From: JASHSH01 sp036490215
GTDB taxonomy: Bacteria; Pseudomonadota; Alphaproteobacteria; Rhodospirillales; Magnetospirillaceae
Reading direction: 5' to 3'
Assembly (NCBI GenBank): GCA_036490215.1
Contig: DASXEH010000081.1
Span: 62,001-126,000, forward strand
Length of the DNA stretch: 64,000 nucleotides
Shown here: positions 43,354 to 52,322 of the stretch, in pieces
Numbering within the stretch: the stretch's first letter is position 1
How the letters are laid out: each line of letters starts with the position of its first letter
Translations under genes and position numbers: made by a program
Notes under the pieces: model-generated
What the model was told of the DNA's origin: nothing
Databases searched by the model: none
The model's input: only the letters and a program-made list of their open reading frames with translations

Positions 43354-43380
43354 CTGTCGTTTTGTGTCGGTCTGTGTCAG
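43354..43380 (-). promoter_or_regulatory. GACAC 10-bp-period repeat element, site B (between receptor and response regulator)
   Basis: On the minus strand CTGACACAGACCGACACA (43380-43363) is followed by a third unit, GACAG (43358-43354), on the 10-base phase. In this strand sense it faces the chemoreceptor, 415 bases away, but it also lies 26 bases before the TTG start of the response regulator. It may act as an autoregulatory operator there. Confidence 0.6.
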
Positions 43381-43405
43381 AATGACAGGTCGGGGGAAAG
43401 GCGCG

Positions 43406-44122
43406 TTGGAAAAGCACATACTTGTAGTTGAGGATGATGCGGACGTGCGCGCTGTCGTCCAGCACACGCTGACGCGCGCGGGTTATCGCGTAACCGCGCT
43501 ACCGAGCGCGGCCAAGGTCACGGCGACCCTGGCCAGCGGTCAAATCGATTTGGCTGTTGTCGATCTCAACCTGCCCGACGCCGACGGGCTGACGCTGACA
43601 CGTCAGATTCGCGAGAAACATAAGATCGGCGTGATCATCCTGAGCGGCCGCAGCGAGACCACGGATCGCATCGTCGGTCTCGAAGTCGGCGCGGACGACT
43701 ATCTCGCCAAGCCGTTCGAACCGCGCGAATTGCTCGCCAGAATCCGGAGCGTTCTGCGCCGCTTGGAAGAAGCCGGCGCCAAGGCGCCGACGGAAGAGCC
43801 GCGCGCCGTGTTCGCTTTCGAAGGATGGAAACTCGATTGTTCGGCGCTGACCTTATTCGGCGCCGATAATGTGGCGGTTCCATTGACAACCGGTGAATTC
43901 AAGCTGCTCGAAGCCTTGGTTTCGCGCGCGAATCGAGTGCTCCAGCGCGATCAGCTTCTCGACTTGATCTCCACCAATGATGCACCGGCCTTCGATCGCA
44001 GTATCGACGTGCGCGTAGGACGGCTGCGGCGCAAATTGGGGGACGACTCCAAGAACCCACGGCTGATTAAAACCGTGCGCAACGGCGGCTATATCTTCGT
44101 CGCCAAGGTCGACAAGCTTTAG
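43406..44122 (+). CDS. OmpR-family response regulator
   Basis: A 238-residue winged-helix regulator. The receiver has ILVVEDDADVR, acceptor Asp in LAVVDLNLPDADG and lysine in LAKPFEPREL. The DNA-binding domain has VPLTTGEFKLLEALV and RSIDVRVGRLRRKLGDD, with NGGYIF at the end. I favour the TTG at 43406 (LEKHILVVEDD) behind GGGGGAAAGG; an ATG at 43382 or GTG at 43364 would start inside or beside operator-like repeats. It converges with the hybrid kinase at 44126 (3 bases apart). It is the best local candidate to bind the GACAC elements. Confidence 0.88.
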   Translation: MEKHILVVEDDADVRAVVQHTLTRAGYRVTALPSAAKVTATLASGQIDLAVVDLNLPDADGLTLTRQIREKHKIGVIILSGRSETTDRIVGLEVGADDYLAKPFEPRELLARIRSVLRRLEEAGAKAPTEEPRAVFAFEGWKLDCSALTLFGADNVAVPLTTGEFKLLEALVSRANRVLQRDQLLDLISTNDAPAFDRSIDVRVGRLRRKLGDDSKNPRLIKTVRNGGYIFVAKVDKL

Positions 44123-44125
44123 GCG

Positions 44126-46156
44126 TTACCGCGGGCTTGTTTCGATCGCCGTCGCCAGATTGGCGAGATCCACCGGCTTCAAGAAGAAATGGCTGGCACC
44201 TTGTTCAAAGGCGACATGCTCGATCGTGCCATCGGTGAAGCCGCTGCACAGGATGAAGTCAATCGACGGACGGATTTCCTTCATCGACGTCAGCAGCTGA
44301 AGCCCGGTCATGCCCGGCATGCGATGGTCGCTGATGACGGCCCGCCATTGGTCCGGATCGTCAGTAAAGCACCGTAGCGCTTCGACCGGGTCGTTGAAGG
44401 CAACCGCCTGATAGCCGAGCCGCCGCAATCCGATCGCGGTTGCGTCCGCCAGATCGCGCTCGTCATCGACGACGATAATCCGCCCCTGCCCTTCCTTACG
44501 CGCGACAGCCGGCGGCGGAACCGAAACCGATTGAGGCTCGGCGTGGATCAGCGGCAACCATACTGAAATCGTCGTGCCGCGATTGGTCGCGCTTTGCATG
44601 ATGCACGAACCGCCTGTGGCCGCCACGATGTTGCGGACCGTGGCAAGGCCAAGGCCCGTGCCGGACGAACGCGACTTGGTTGTGAAGAACGGCTCGAAAG
44701 CATTGGCGAGGACTTCGGGCCCCATGCCGATGCCGGTATCAGTCACGGTGATCCGCACATAGCGCGCCGCCGATTCCAGCGAGCCGAGAACGATCTCATG
44801 ACCGGCGCCTTTCGGATGAACGCCATTGCCTTCGTGGAAACGCAATTCGCGATAGTCGTTCGATTCGAGGGAAATTTCACCGACATCGATGGTGATCGCG
44901 CCGGTCTTGCCGCCGAGCGCATCACGCGCGTTGACCGCAAGGTTGAGAAGAAGCTGCTGGATCTGTGCGGCATTGACGCGCGCGATCAGTGGTTTGTGCT
45001 CGACGCGGACCGAAAGTTTCGCCTCGATCGGCATCAAAGCCGGCAGCGTTTTGATCGTTTCTTCCGTCAGCGCGACGACATCTTCGGGTTGCCGTTCGAC
45101 ACGGCCGGCGCGCGAAAACGCGAAAATCTGGTGGATCAAATCGCGGCCGCGTTCGCTGGCGCTGACGATGCGATCGGCGTAGGTGTGCTGCGGCGAATCG
45201 CGATCCAGATCTTCGTGCAGGAATTTGGCGAAGCCGAGAACCGCACCCAATATATTGTTGATATCGTGCGCGATTCCGCCCGCTAAGGTACCAATCGACT
45301 GCAGGCGTCGCGCATCGTTCAGCTGGGCTTCGAGACGGCGGAACTCGGTCATGTCCTGACCGGTGATCAGGATGCCGTCGATGCCCGGTACATTGATCGC
45401 ATTGCGCGCCGACCAGGCGATCGAGCGCCAGCTGCCATCGGACGCACGAGCCCGCATCTCGCCGCGTTCGATTGCGCCGGGGTGCACACTCAGGAGATCG
45501 AGCTTCTCGCGCGACGGGATCGCTTCATCGGGATGGATATAGTCGAACAGCGATTTGCCGATAAGTTCGGCGGGCGCATAGCCCATGACATCGAGGGTCG
45601 ACGGGCTGGCCAGCCGTACGATGCCCGACAGGTCGATGACCAAATTCAAATCGCTGGCACATTCGAACAAAGCGCGGAACCGGGCTTCGCTTTGGCGCAA
45701 TTCACGCTCGGCCGCCTTGTGCTCGCTGATATCGATCGACACGGTCACATACAGCCGCCGGCCGGTGACGGGATCGGAATCGGCGCGCGACGAGACAAGA
45801 ACGGGCAAGTAGGTGCCGTCCTTGCGAATCAACTCAAGTTCGACGCCGTCGACGGTACCACGCGCGTCGACTTCGGGAATCACCCGGGCGCGCAGATAAG
45901 CGAGCCATTGCGGCGAAAAATACTGGGTGCGGCGGGTACCCAGTACCTCTTCGCGCGTATAACCCATCTGCTGCAGCCAATGATCGCTGACGGCGACCAG
46001 GCAGCCGTCAGCGTCGGCCACCGTGACCATCCCGGGAATGCCGCTGTAAACGCGGTAATCAGGGGTTCGATCGTCTACGGCATCGGTGGCAAACCGCGCG
46101 GCGACGCTGTTGTCGCCCGGCTCCATTTCCAGCCGTGAAATCTGCTCTCTGGCCAT
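44126..46156 (-). CDS. PAS-PAS hybrid histidine kinase with receiver
   Basis: A 676-residue soluble-looking sensor: PAS 1 (about 30-150), PAS 2 (155-280), HisKA with the phosphohistidine in GGIAHDINN, HATPase with TDTGIGMGPEVL and SRSSGTGLGLATV, then a receiver (about 550-670) with VVDDERDLAD and acceptor Asp in AVISDHRMPGMTG. No membrane helix is visible. Its domain style matches the end of the giant kinase at 22616. It is convergent with the OmpR-type regulator. Site C lies 125-142 bases upstream. Confidence 0.9.
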   Translation of the reverse strand: MAREQISRLEMEPGDNSVAARFATDAVDDRTPDYRVYSGIPGMVTVADADGCLVAVSDHWLQQMGYTREEVLGTRRTQYFSPQWLAYLRARVIPEVDARGTVDGVELELIRKDGTYLPVLVSSRADSDPVTGRRLYVTVSIDISEHKAAERELRQSEARFRALFECASDLNLVIDLSGIVRLASPSTLDVMGYAPAELIGKSLFDYIHPDEAIPSREKLDLLSVHPGAIERGEMRARASDGSWRSIAWSARNAINVPGIDGILITGQDMTEFRRLEAQLNDARRLQSIGTLAGGIAHDINNILGAVLGFAKFLHEDLDRDSPQHTYADRIVSASERGRDLIHQIFAFSRAGRVERQPEDVVALTEETIKTLPALMPIEAKLSVRVEHKPLIARVNAAQIQQLLLNLAVNARDALGGKTGAITIDVGEISLESNDYRELRFHEGNGVHPKGAGHEIVLGSLESAARYVRITVTDTGIGMGPEVLANAFEPFFTTKSRSSGTGLGLATVRNIVAATGGSCIMQSATNRGTTISVWLPLIHAEPQSVSVPPPAVARKEGQGRIIVVDDERDLADATAIGLRRLGYQAVAFNDPVEALRCFTDDPDQWRAVISDHRMPGMTGLQLLTSMKEIRPSIDFILCSGFTDGTIEHVAFEQGASHFFLKPVDLANLATAIETSPR

Positions 46157-46280
46157 CTATAGACACACTCGCATATCGGATTCGACCAATGGCGCCGACT
46201 CTTCTGGCTCTTCACGTGTGGCATTTGTAGCGGCCTTATTTGATCCGGGTCTGTCGCAAGCGCGCACGAACGCGACACGA

Positions 46281-46298
46281 TGTGTCAATTCGTGTCAG
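46281..46298 (-). promoter_or_regulatory. GACAC 10-bp-period repeat element, site C (before hybrid kinase)
   Basis: On the minus strand the element reads CTGACACGAATTGACACA (46298-46281), two GACAC units exactly 10 bases apart. A GTGTC beyond the second unit makes a small inverted repeat (GACACATCGTGTC). It differs from site D only within the six-base spacer. It lies 125-142 bases upstream of the hybrid kinase. Confidence 0.6.
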
Positions 46299-46349
46299 CC
46301 GCCTCTATGCGGCAACCATGCAAAAACCAGATTTGTAGGAGAGTTGAGG

Positions 46350-46366
46350 CGCTTAGCGCCTAAGCG
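46350..46366 (-). terminator. possible hairpin after the dioxygenase gene
   Basis: CGCTTAG and CTAAGCG form a perfect 7-bp stem with a 3-base loop, 15 bases beyond the dioxygenase stop. No T run follows. It may mark the 3' end of the transporter operon. Confidence 0.3.
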
Positions 46367-46380
46367 ACCAGTATTAGGTA

Positions 46381-47175
46381 TCAGTACTGAAAAGCTTGGT
46401 AGCTCTCGCCATTGTAAGGTTCGAGCTTCTCGATCACCGGGTTGAAACGCAGCAGCCGCTTCGCCTTCTCGGGCAAAGTGGTCAGCGCATCCTTGGGCAC
46501 TAGAATATTCACTTCCGGGCGGAAGAACCATTTGCGGCTATAGCCGATCACCACCATCGGCCGCGGTTCGTCGGTCTGGTTGGGCGTGCCGCGGTGCAGG
46601 CCGCGCGCATCGCGAAACAGTACGTCGCCCATCAATAGCGGCAGGGGTTCGAGCTTATACTCGCCTGCATCCAGCTTCGGCCGCGCAACATCATGGATGA
46701 AATTCTGGGTGCCGCGCGCGATCTCGACTGGCCCATGCGCCATCGTGCCGTCCATGAGGGGGAAATTGATCACCATCATGAAGGGCGGCGTCTCTTCCCC
46801 GGTCTCGGGGAAGATCGTCGGCATGTCGCGATGGATGTCTTGGTACTCGGACCCTTTGACCGGCGTGTCGGTGGCCAGCTGCGGCATGACGAAGTCCTTG
46901 CCCAGCAAATGCTCCATCACCGCCATCACGTCTTCGTCGGCGAAGATCTCGGGGTCGGCGTAAGGCATTTCGAACGGCAGGGTGACGTAATAGCGGCCCG
47001 GCCCACGGTTCTTGAGATCACCCTCGATCTCGATGTGCTTATGCAGCAGCGGCATGAAGGTTTCATGCCACAGCTTCATCTTGTCGCGGGGAAAGTGGTC
47101 GCGGAGGAGGTAGAAACCGTCACGCAGAACTTCGTCGGCAATCTCCCGATGACGGGCCGCGCTGTACTTCGCCAT
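46381..47175 (-). CDS. phytanoyl-CoA dioxygenase (PhyH) family Fe(II)/2-oxoglutarate oxygenase
   Basis: A 264-residue enzyme of the PhyH fold. The iron ligands are seen as HRD (H115/D117) and H194 in RGLHRGTPN, with R205 as the likely 2-oxoglutarate-binding residue. It lies 13 bases after the second permease gene and so is the last gene of the sugar-transporter operon. It probably hydroxylates or demethylates the imported compound or a derivative; the substrate is unknown. Confidence 0.85.
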   Translation of the reverse strand: MAKYSAARHREIADEVLRDGFYLLRDHFPRDKMKLWHETFMPLLHKHIEIEGDLKNRGPGRYYVTLPFEMPYADPEIFADEDVMAVMEHLLGKDFVMPQLATDTPVKGSEYQDIHRDMPTIFPETGEETPPFMMVINFPLMDGTMAHGPVEIARGTQNFIHDVARPKLDAGEYKLEPLPLLMGDVLFRDARGLHRGTPNQTDEPRPMVVIGYSRKWFFRPEVNILVPKDALTTLPEKAKRLLRFNPVIEKLEPYNGESYQAFQY

Positions 47176-47188
47176 GAAATCCTCGTGC

Positions 47189-48193
47189 TTACTCTGCCGC
47201 CGCCGGATCGGCGACTTTGCCGGTGACCAGTTTGGCGATGCGCTTGCCCTGTCCCGGACCGGCCATCACGACCACCATCAGGAACACGCCGCGGATGACC
47301 GATTGCCAATAGGCAGAGAGACTGATCCAGCCCATCCCATTCTCGAAGTTGAGAATGTTGAAGACCAGGCCCAGAAGCAGGATGCCGATCAGCGTGGTGA
47401 ATACGGAGCCGAGACCGCCGGTCAGCAACGTTCCGCCGACGACCACGCCAGCAATCGAGAACAGCTCCCAACCCACGCCTTCGGCCGGCTGACCCGCACC
47501 GAACTGGGAGGCCAGAATGACACCGGCCAAGCCCGCGCAAATGCCCGACTGGACATAGGCCATGAAAGTGGTGCGGTCGACCGGCAGGCCCATGAGCCGC
47601 GCGGCATCCTCGTTACCGCCGACGGCCAGCACATGGCGCCCAAACGAGGTGCGGTTGAGAACGATCGAGCCGTAGATATAGGCGATGGCGCCAATCCAAG
47701 CCGGGATCGGGATATTGAGAAAATCACCCTGACCGATATCGGTGAAACCCGTGTCATAGGAGACCGAGACGGTATCGTTATGGGCCAGCAGCAGCGCCAT
47801 GCCGCGCGCGGCCAACATCGCGGCCAGGGTGGCGATGAAGGGCAGAATCCGCATCTTGGTGATGAGGAAGCCGTTGATGGCGCCAACGATCAAGCCGCAA
47901 GCGACACCGCCGAGCAGGCCTTCCCACCAGCCGACCGTTGAGAGGAGCGCCGAGACGACACTGGCGAGCGCCGCGACAGCACCGACGGAAAGATCGATGC
48001 CACCGGTCATGATGACGAAGCACATGCCGAGCCCGGTCAGCGCGAACATCGAGTTGTAGCGCAGCACCGTCAGGATATTGAACATGCCGAGGAAGTTGTC
48101 GTAGCGGCTGGCACCGAAGATGAGCAGAAGCACCAGCGCGATGACCACGCGCTGTTTGACCAGCTGATCCCGGATCGAGAAGCTGTTATTCAT
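47189..48193 (-). CDS. yjfF: sugar ABC transporter permease, YjfF-like
   Basis: A 334-residue inner-membrane permease of the RbsC type with about 8-10 hydrophobic segments. The family loop MTGGIDLSVGAVAAL and GTLLTGGLGSVFTTLIG are present. The ATG at 48193 overlaps the upstream permease stop by 4 bases. Two different permeases behind one ATPase is the layout of the galactofuranose importer YtfQRT-YjfF, but the sugar imported here is not known. Confidence 0.85.
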   Translation of the reverse strand: MNNSFSIRDQLVKQRVVIALVLLLIFGASRYDNFLGMFNILTVLRYNSMFALTGLGMCFVIMTGGIDLSVGAVAALASVVSALLSTVGWWEGLLGGVACGLIVGAINGFLITKMRILPFIATLAAMLAARGMALLLAHNDTVSVSYDTGFTDIGQGDFLNIPIPAWIGAIAYIYGSIVLNRTSFGRHVLAVGGNEDAARLMGLPVDRTTFMAYVQSGICAGLAGVILASQFGAGQPAEGVGWELFSIAGVVVGGTLLTGGLGSVFTTLIGILLLGLVFNILNFENGMGWISLSAYWQSVIRGVFLMVVVMAGPGQGKRIAKLVTGKVADPAAAE

Positions 48194-49191
48194 CGTGCGC
48201 GGCTCCGGGATTGCAGCCAGACGGCCAGGATGATGACGCCGGCTTTGACCACCAGGGCCACGGCATCGGGCACGCCATTGGCGAGCAGCGTATAGCGCAA
48301 GAGCTGGATGATGAGCGCGCCGATCAGCGTTCCGACCACCGTCGCCTTGCCGCCGGTGAAGGGCGTACCGCCCACCGCAACGGCAGCGATCGCATCGAGT
48401 TCCATGCCCATCCCGACCAGATTGGCATCGCTCGAGAAATTGATCGCGATGGTCACCAATCCGGCAACGCCGGCACAAAGTCCGCTGATCGCGTAAACGC
48501 CGAGCTTTACCCAATCGACCGGAATGCCCGCCAGGCGCGCGGCTTTTTCATTGCCGCCGATCACCAAGATATGCCGGCCGAAGAGCGTACGCCGGATCAC
48601 CCACGCGGCGAGACCGACCAAAATCACCATGATCCAGACTTGGACGGGAACGTAGAGAACGTGCCCGAGGCCGATCACCTGGAAATCGGGATTCTTGAAC
48701 GGCTGCAGGTTACCGTTGGTCACAACCTGACCGATGCCGCGGCCGGCGATGAACATCACCAGCGTTCCGACGATCGGTTGAACTTTGAATCGGGTGATGA
48801 ACCACCCGTTGAACGCCCCGAACAGGCCAGCCACGATGACCGGCACGATGAAAGCCAAGACGATGCCCAGAGCGTGATGCGACTTGCCGAAAGTGCTCAG
48901 GAAGATCAGCGGCGCGGCGGCACCTGAAATCGCCATCAACGAACCCACCGACAGATCGATGCCGCCGGTGGCGATCACCAAGGTCATGCCGACGCCGACG
49001 ATGACGATCGTCGCCACCTGAGTCAGGTTGACGCTGAGCGTCCGCCAGCTTGCGAAATGCGGCGTGACGATGAAATTGAAGATCAGGAGAATGATGAGCG
49101 CCGTCAGCGTCGGATAACGCCTGACGAGCGTGATGATATTGAACGAGTTCGGCTTGCTCGCGCCGGTTTCGATTGCCTGGGCGTCAGCCAT
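48190..49191 (-). CDS. ytfT: sugar ABC transporter permease, YtfT-like
   Basis: A 333-residue RbsC-type permease with IATGGIDLSVGSLMAISG, RFKVQPIVGTLVMFIAGRGI and GGTPFTGGKATVVGTLIGAL, closely following the E. coli YtfT pattern. The start ATG at 49191 (MADAQAIETG) overlaps the ATPase stop by 8 bases. It pairs with the YjfF-like permease to form a heterodimeric channel. Confidence 0.87.
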   Translation of the reverse strand: MADAQAIETGASKPNSFNIITLVRRYPTLTALIILLIFNFIVTPHFASWRTLSVNLTQVATIVIVGVGMTLVIATGGIDLSVGSLMAISGAAAPLIFLSTFGKSHHALGIVLAFIVPVIVAGLFGAFNGWFITRFKVQPIVGTLVMFIAGRGIGQVVTNGNLQPFKNPDFQVIGLGHVLYVPVQVWIMVILVGLAAWVIRRTLFGRHILVIGGNEKAARLAGIPVDWVKLGVYAISGLCAGVAGLVTIAINFSSDANLVGMGMELDAIAAVAVGGTPFTGGKATVVGTLIGALIIQLLRYTLLANGVPDAVALVVKAGVIILAVWLQSRSRAR

Positions 49192-50725
49192 GGACCACAC
49201 CATCTTCATTGACGCTATCGAGCCCGTGCGCCATGGCACCCATGATACGCTGCTCGCTCACCTCTTCATGGGTGAGATCGGCAACCGTTTGCCCCTCGCG
49301 CAGCACGAACACGCGATTGGCGCCCTCGATGATCTCTTCCAATTCCGATGAGATCATCAGCACGCCCAGACCCTGATCGGCCAGTTCCTTGATCAGCGAC
49401 TGAATCTCGGCTTTGGCGCCGACATCGATGCCGCGCGTCGGTTCGTCGAGGATCAGAAGCTTAGGATTCATGCACAGCCAGCGCGCCAGCAGCACTTTCT
49501 GCTGATTGCCGCCCGAAAGCTCGCGGATCTTTTGCTCGGGGCCGGACGTCTTGATACCCAACCGCTTGATGAAACGATCGACGATCTCACGCTGTTTGCC
49601 TTCGTCAATCACACCCATGCGCGCCAGTTTGGGCAGGAGCGCGAGCGTCAGATTTTCGCGCACCGACATCTCGGGAACGATGCCTTCGATCTTGCGATCT
49701 TCCGTGCAGAAGCCGAGCCCCAAGGCGATCGTCTCAGCCGGCGCACGCGGCTTAATCGTTTGACCGGCGAATTTGATGGTGCCGGCGTCGAATGGATCGG
49801 CGCCGAAGATCGCGCGCGCGATTTCGGTCCGCCCCGAACCGAGCAGGCCGGCAAGACCGACGATCTGGCCGGCACTGACGGACAGCGATGCGCCGCGCAC
49901 CCGATGGCCGATTTTCAGCCCCTCGGCTTCAAGCAACTCGGCGCCGCCCTTGGTTCCCGTCACGCCGGCGAAGCCGGTCGACCGCTCGCTCACGGCTTTC
50001 AGATCACGCCCGAGCATCGCGGCGATCAGTTGCAGCTTGGTAATGTCCGTCATCGCCGCCGTCGATACGGTGCGGCCGTCGCGCATCACGGTGACGCGGT
50101 CGCATACGGCGTAGAGCTCGTCGAGGCGGTGGCTGATGAAGACGACGGAAACGCCGTCACGCTTAAGCTTGCGAATGGTATCGAACAGCACCGTCACTTC
50201 GCGCTCGTCGAGCGATGAGGTTGGTTCGTCCATGATCACCAGCCTCGCGTCGAACGAGAGCGCGCGGGCGATAGCGACCATCTGTTGGATGGCCGTGCTG
50301 AAATCCATCAGCGGGCGGCGTACATCGATATCGATGGCAAAGCGCCGCAGCAACTCAGCCGCTTCGCGATTCATCCGGCCCACATCGAGGAAGCCCATAC
50401 GCTTGGGCTCACGACCGAGGAAGATATTCTCTGCGACCGTGCGGAAATGGATCAGGTTGATTTCTTGATAGATCGGGCTGATGCCGCCGCGCTGCGCTTC
50501 CTGCGGCGACGAGAAATCGATCGGTTTGCCATCGAACATGATCGTTCCCACGTCGCGCTTGTACGCGCCGGTGAGGATTTTGATCATCGTCGATTTGCCG
50601 GCCCCGTTCTGGCCGATCAACGCATGGACTTCGCCGCGCTCGATGGTGAGGTGGGCGTCAGTAAGGGCAGGCACACCCGAGAAGGAGATGCCCATACCCG
50701 TCATGGTGAGGAGCGGTTCGCTCAT
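49184..50725 (-). CDS. ytfR: sugar ABC transporter ATPase (two-domain, YtfR-like)
   Basis: A 513-residue double ATPase. Domain 1 has Walker A GQNGAGKST, a weakened signature FSTAIQQMVAIARAL and Walker B LVIMDEPTSSLD. Domain 2 has a divergent Walker A GLLGSGRTE, signature LSGGNQQKV and Walker B LLILDEPTRGID. This asymmetry is usual for the RbsA/MglA/YtfR family. It lies 90 bases after the binding-protein gene. Confidence 0.93.
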   Translation of the reverse strand: MSEPLLTMTGMGISFSGVPALTDAHLTIERGEVHALIGQNGAGKSTMIKILTGAYKRDVGTIMFDGKPIDFSSPQEAQRGGISPIYQEINLIHFRTVAENIFLGREPKRMGFLDVGRMNREAAELLRRFAIDIDVRRPLMDFSTAIQQMVAIARALSFDARLVIMDEPTSSLDEREVTVLFDTIRKLKRDGVSVVFISHRLDELYAVCDRVTVMRDGRTVSTAAMTDITKLQLIAAMLGRDLKAVSERSTGFAGVTGTKGGAELLEAEGLKIGHRVRGASLSVSAGQIVGLAGLLGSGRTEIARAIFGADPFDAGTIKFAGQTIKPRAPAETIALGLGFCTEDRKIEGIVPEMSVRENLTLALLPKLARMGVIDEGKQREIVDRFIKRLGIKTSGPEQKIRELSGGNQQKVLLARWLCMNPKLLILDEPTRGIDVGAKAEIQSLIKELADQGLGVLMISSELEEIIEGANRVFVLREGQTVADLTHEEVSEQRIMGAMAHGLDSVNEDGVVHG

Positions 50726-50815
50726 GCCAACCCGCCGAATACGATCTTATGACCAAGAAATCCCGGCCACGCCCGAAGGCATGGCCGGGATCAGGGAGAT
50801 CACACTATAGCGAGA

Positions 50816-51805
50816 TTAGTAGGAAGTTTTGATCGCTTCCTTGGCGTTGCTCGCGTCGTAGAAATGGTCTTTGTTGGTGACGATCGGCGGGATCGTCTTG
50901 CCGTCGGCATAGTCCTGCGCCGCCTGGAAAGCGCCAGGTCCAAAGCGCGGGTTGCACTCCACGGAGGCGCCGAGCTTGCCGTCGATGATCGCCTGCAGAC
51001 CATCCTTCTCACCGTCGATCGAGACGATGGTGATGTCCTTGCCGGGGTGACGACCGGCCGCTTCGAGCGCCGAGATGGCGCCGATCGACATTTCGTCGTT
51101 GTGTGAGAACACCGCGGTCGCTTCCGGATGCGCCTGGATCAGGGTCTCCATCACCTGGCGGCCCGTGTCACGCACGAAGTCGCCCGACTGCGAAGCGATG
51201 ATCTGCATACCGGGGTTCTTGGCCATCAGGTCGTTGAAACCCTTCTTGCGGTCGTTCGCGGCCGAGGCACCGGTCGAGCCTTCGAGCTCGATGATCTTGG
51301 CCTTGCCGTTCGTCGCCTTGATCAGCCATTCACCGGCACGCTGGCCTTCCTCGACAAAGTTCGAGCCGATGAACGCCACGTAATCCTTGCCCGGCTTCGC
51401 CAGGTTCGGATCGACGCTGCGATCGATCAGGAACAGCGGAATGCCGGCCTTCTTCGCGGCAAAGACGGCCGGAATGAGCGGCTTCTCTTCGCGCGGGGAC
51501 AGGAAGATCACGTCGACTTTCTGCGCGATCATCGACTGAACGTCAGAGACCTGCTTCGCAGCGGAACTTGCGGCATCGGTATAAACCAGCTGCCAGCCAC
51601 GCTTCTTGGCTTCGTCCTGCATGCTGGCGGTCTGCGCCAGACGCCAGGGGTTGTTGCTCTCGGTCTGCGCGAAGCCGGCCTTGTAGGTGGCCTTTTTCGC
51701 CAGTTTCGGCAGGCCTTCATCGGCCACCGCGGTCACTGCGGTCGCGAGACCGACAGCGGCGACGGCGTAAACCGACGCGGCAAGCAAAGTTCTACGATTC
51801 AACAT
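50816..51805 (-). CDS. ytfQ: periplasmic sugar-binding protein, YtfQ-like
   Basis: A 329-residue protein with a signal peptide (MLNRRTLLAASVYAVAA onward, cut near VTAVA|D). GFAQTESNNPWRLAQTASM, FLIDRSVDPN, ELEGSTGASAANDRKKGF, SQSGDFVRDTGRQVMETLI and HNDEMSIGAI follow the galactofuranose-binding YtfQ pattern. Ribosome site GGAGGAGG. It is the first gene of the ytfQ-ytfR-ytfT-yjfF-phyH operon, divergent from lacI. Confidence 0.9.
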   Translation of the reverse strand: MLNRRTLLAASVYAVAAVGLATAVTAVADEGLPKLAKKATYKAGFAQTESNNPWRLAQTASMQDEAKKRGWQLVYTDAASSAAKQVSDVQSMIAQKVDVIFLSPREEKPLIPAVFAAKKAGIPLFLIDRSVDPNLAKPGKDYVAFIGSNFVEEGQRAGEWLIKATNGKAKIIELEGSTGASAANDRKKGFNDLMAKNPGMQIIASQSGDFVRDTGRQVMETLIQAHPEATAVFSHNDEMSIGAISALEAAGRHPGKDITIVSIDGEKDGLQAIIDGKLGASVECNPRFGPGAFQAAQDYADGKTIPPIVTNKDHFYDASNAKEAIKTSY

Positions 51806-52302
51806 GCGATTAATCCTCCTCCATAAGTAGTCGTTGTTTAGCGCCAGAGGCGTCCACGACTTTGACGGCCTCGATTTCGTAATACTTTATGATAATAGGA
51901 TCAAGACGAATCTCGACCCGCCCCCACCTCGTTTATTCACCGATGAAGAAGCAGCCCCGGTGTTGCGATGCGCAATGCGCAGCACGATGCAACGTCCGCA
52001 GGAGAGAACGGACGCGACAACGAGCCGCTGGATTGAGCGACGAACATTGGAAAGCCTCCCCACATTTTTTCGCGCCTTGATTTTATTTATGTAGCGCTGC
52101 CGCCGACCGCGTTCATCATTGGACGGAGAGCGATCCAATCACGCACGCTGCCGATGAACAACCCTACACGGCGCTTTAGATCATGCTCCCACCAGTGGTA
52201 ATATTTGTCAACGAGACTCCGGCGGGGAACGCGATCCGATAACTCAAATCCATCTATTATCTAAATAAAGCAAAGAGTTATTTTGCTAATAATATGCGCA
52301 TA
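51806..52302. other. AT-rich divergent regulatory region between the transporter operon and lacI
   Basis: About 500 bases without a credible gene, clearly richer in A and T than the surroundings, with T runs near 52065. It should carry promoters for both directions. A 9-bp palindrome, TTATGATAA, lies at 51887-51895, about 85 bases before the binding-protein gene. I see no unambiguous -35/-10 pair. Confidence 0.5.
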
Positions 52303-52310
52303 AAGCGCTT
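52303..52310. promoter_or_regulatory. putative LacI-family operator core in front of lacI
   Basis: AAGCGCTT, the palindromic core with central CG typical of LacI/PurR-family operators, ends 13 bases before the preferred lacI start and is preceded by a second GCGC. This is consistent with autoregulation. The flanking arms are only partly symmetric. Confidence 0.35.
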
Positions 52311-52322
52311 ATGGGGCAGGAA

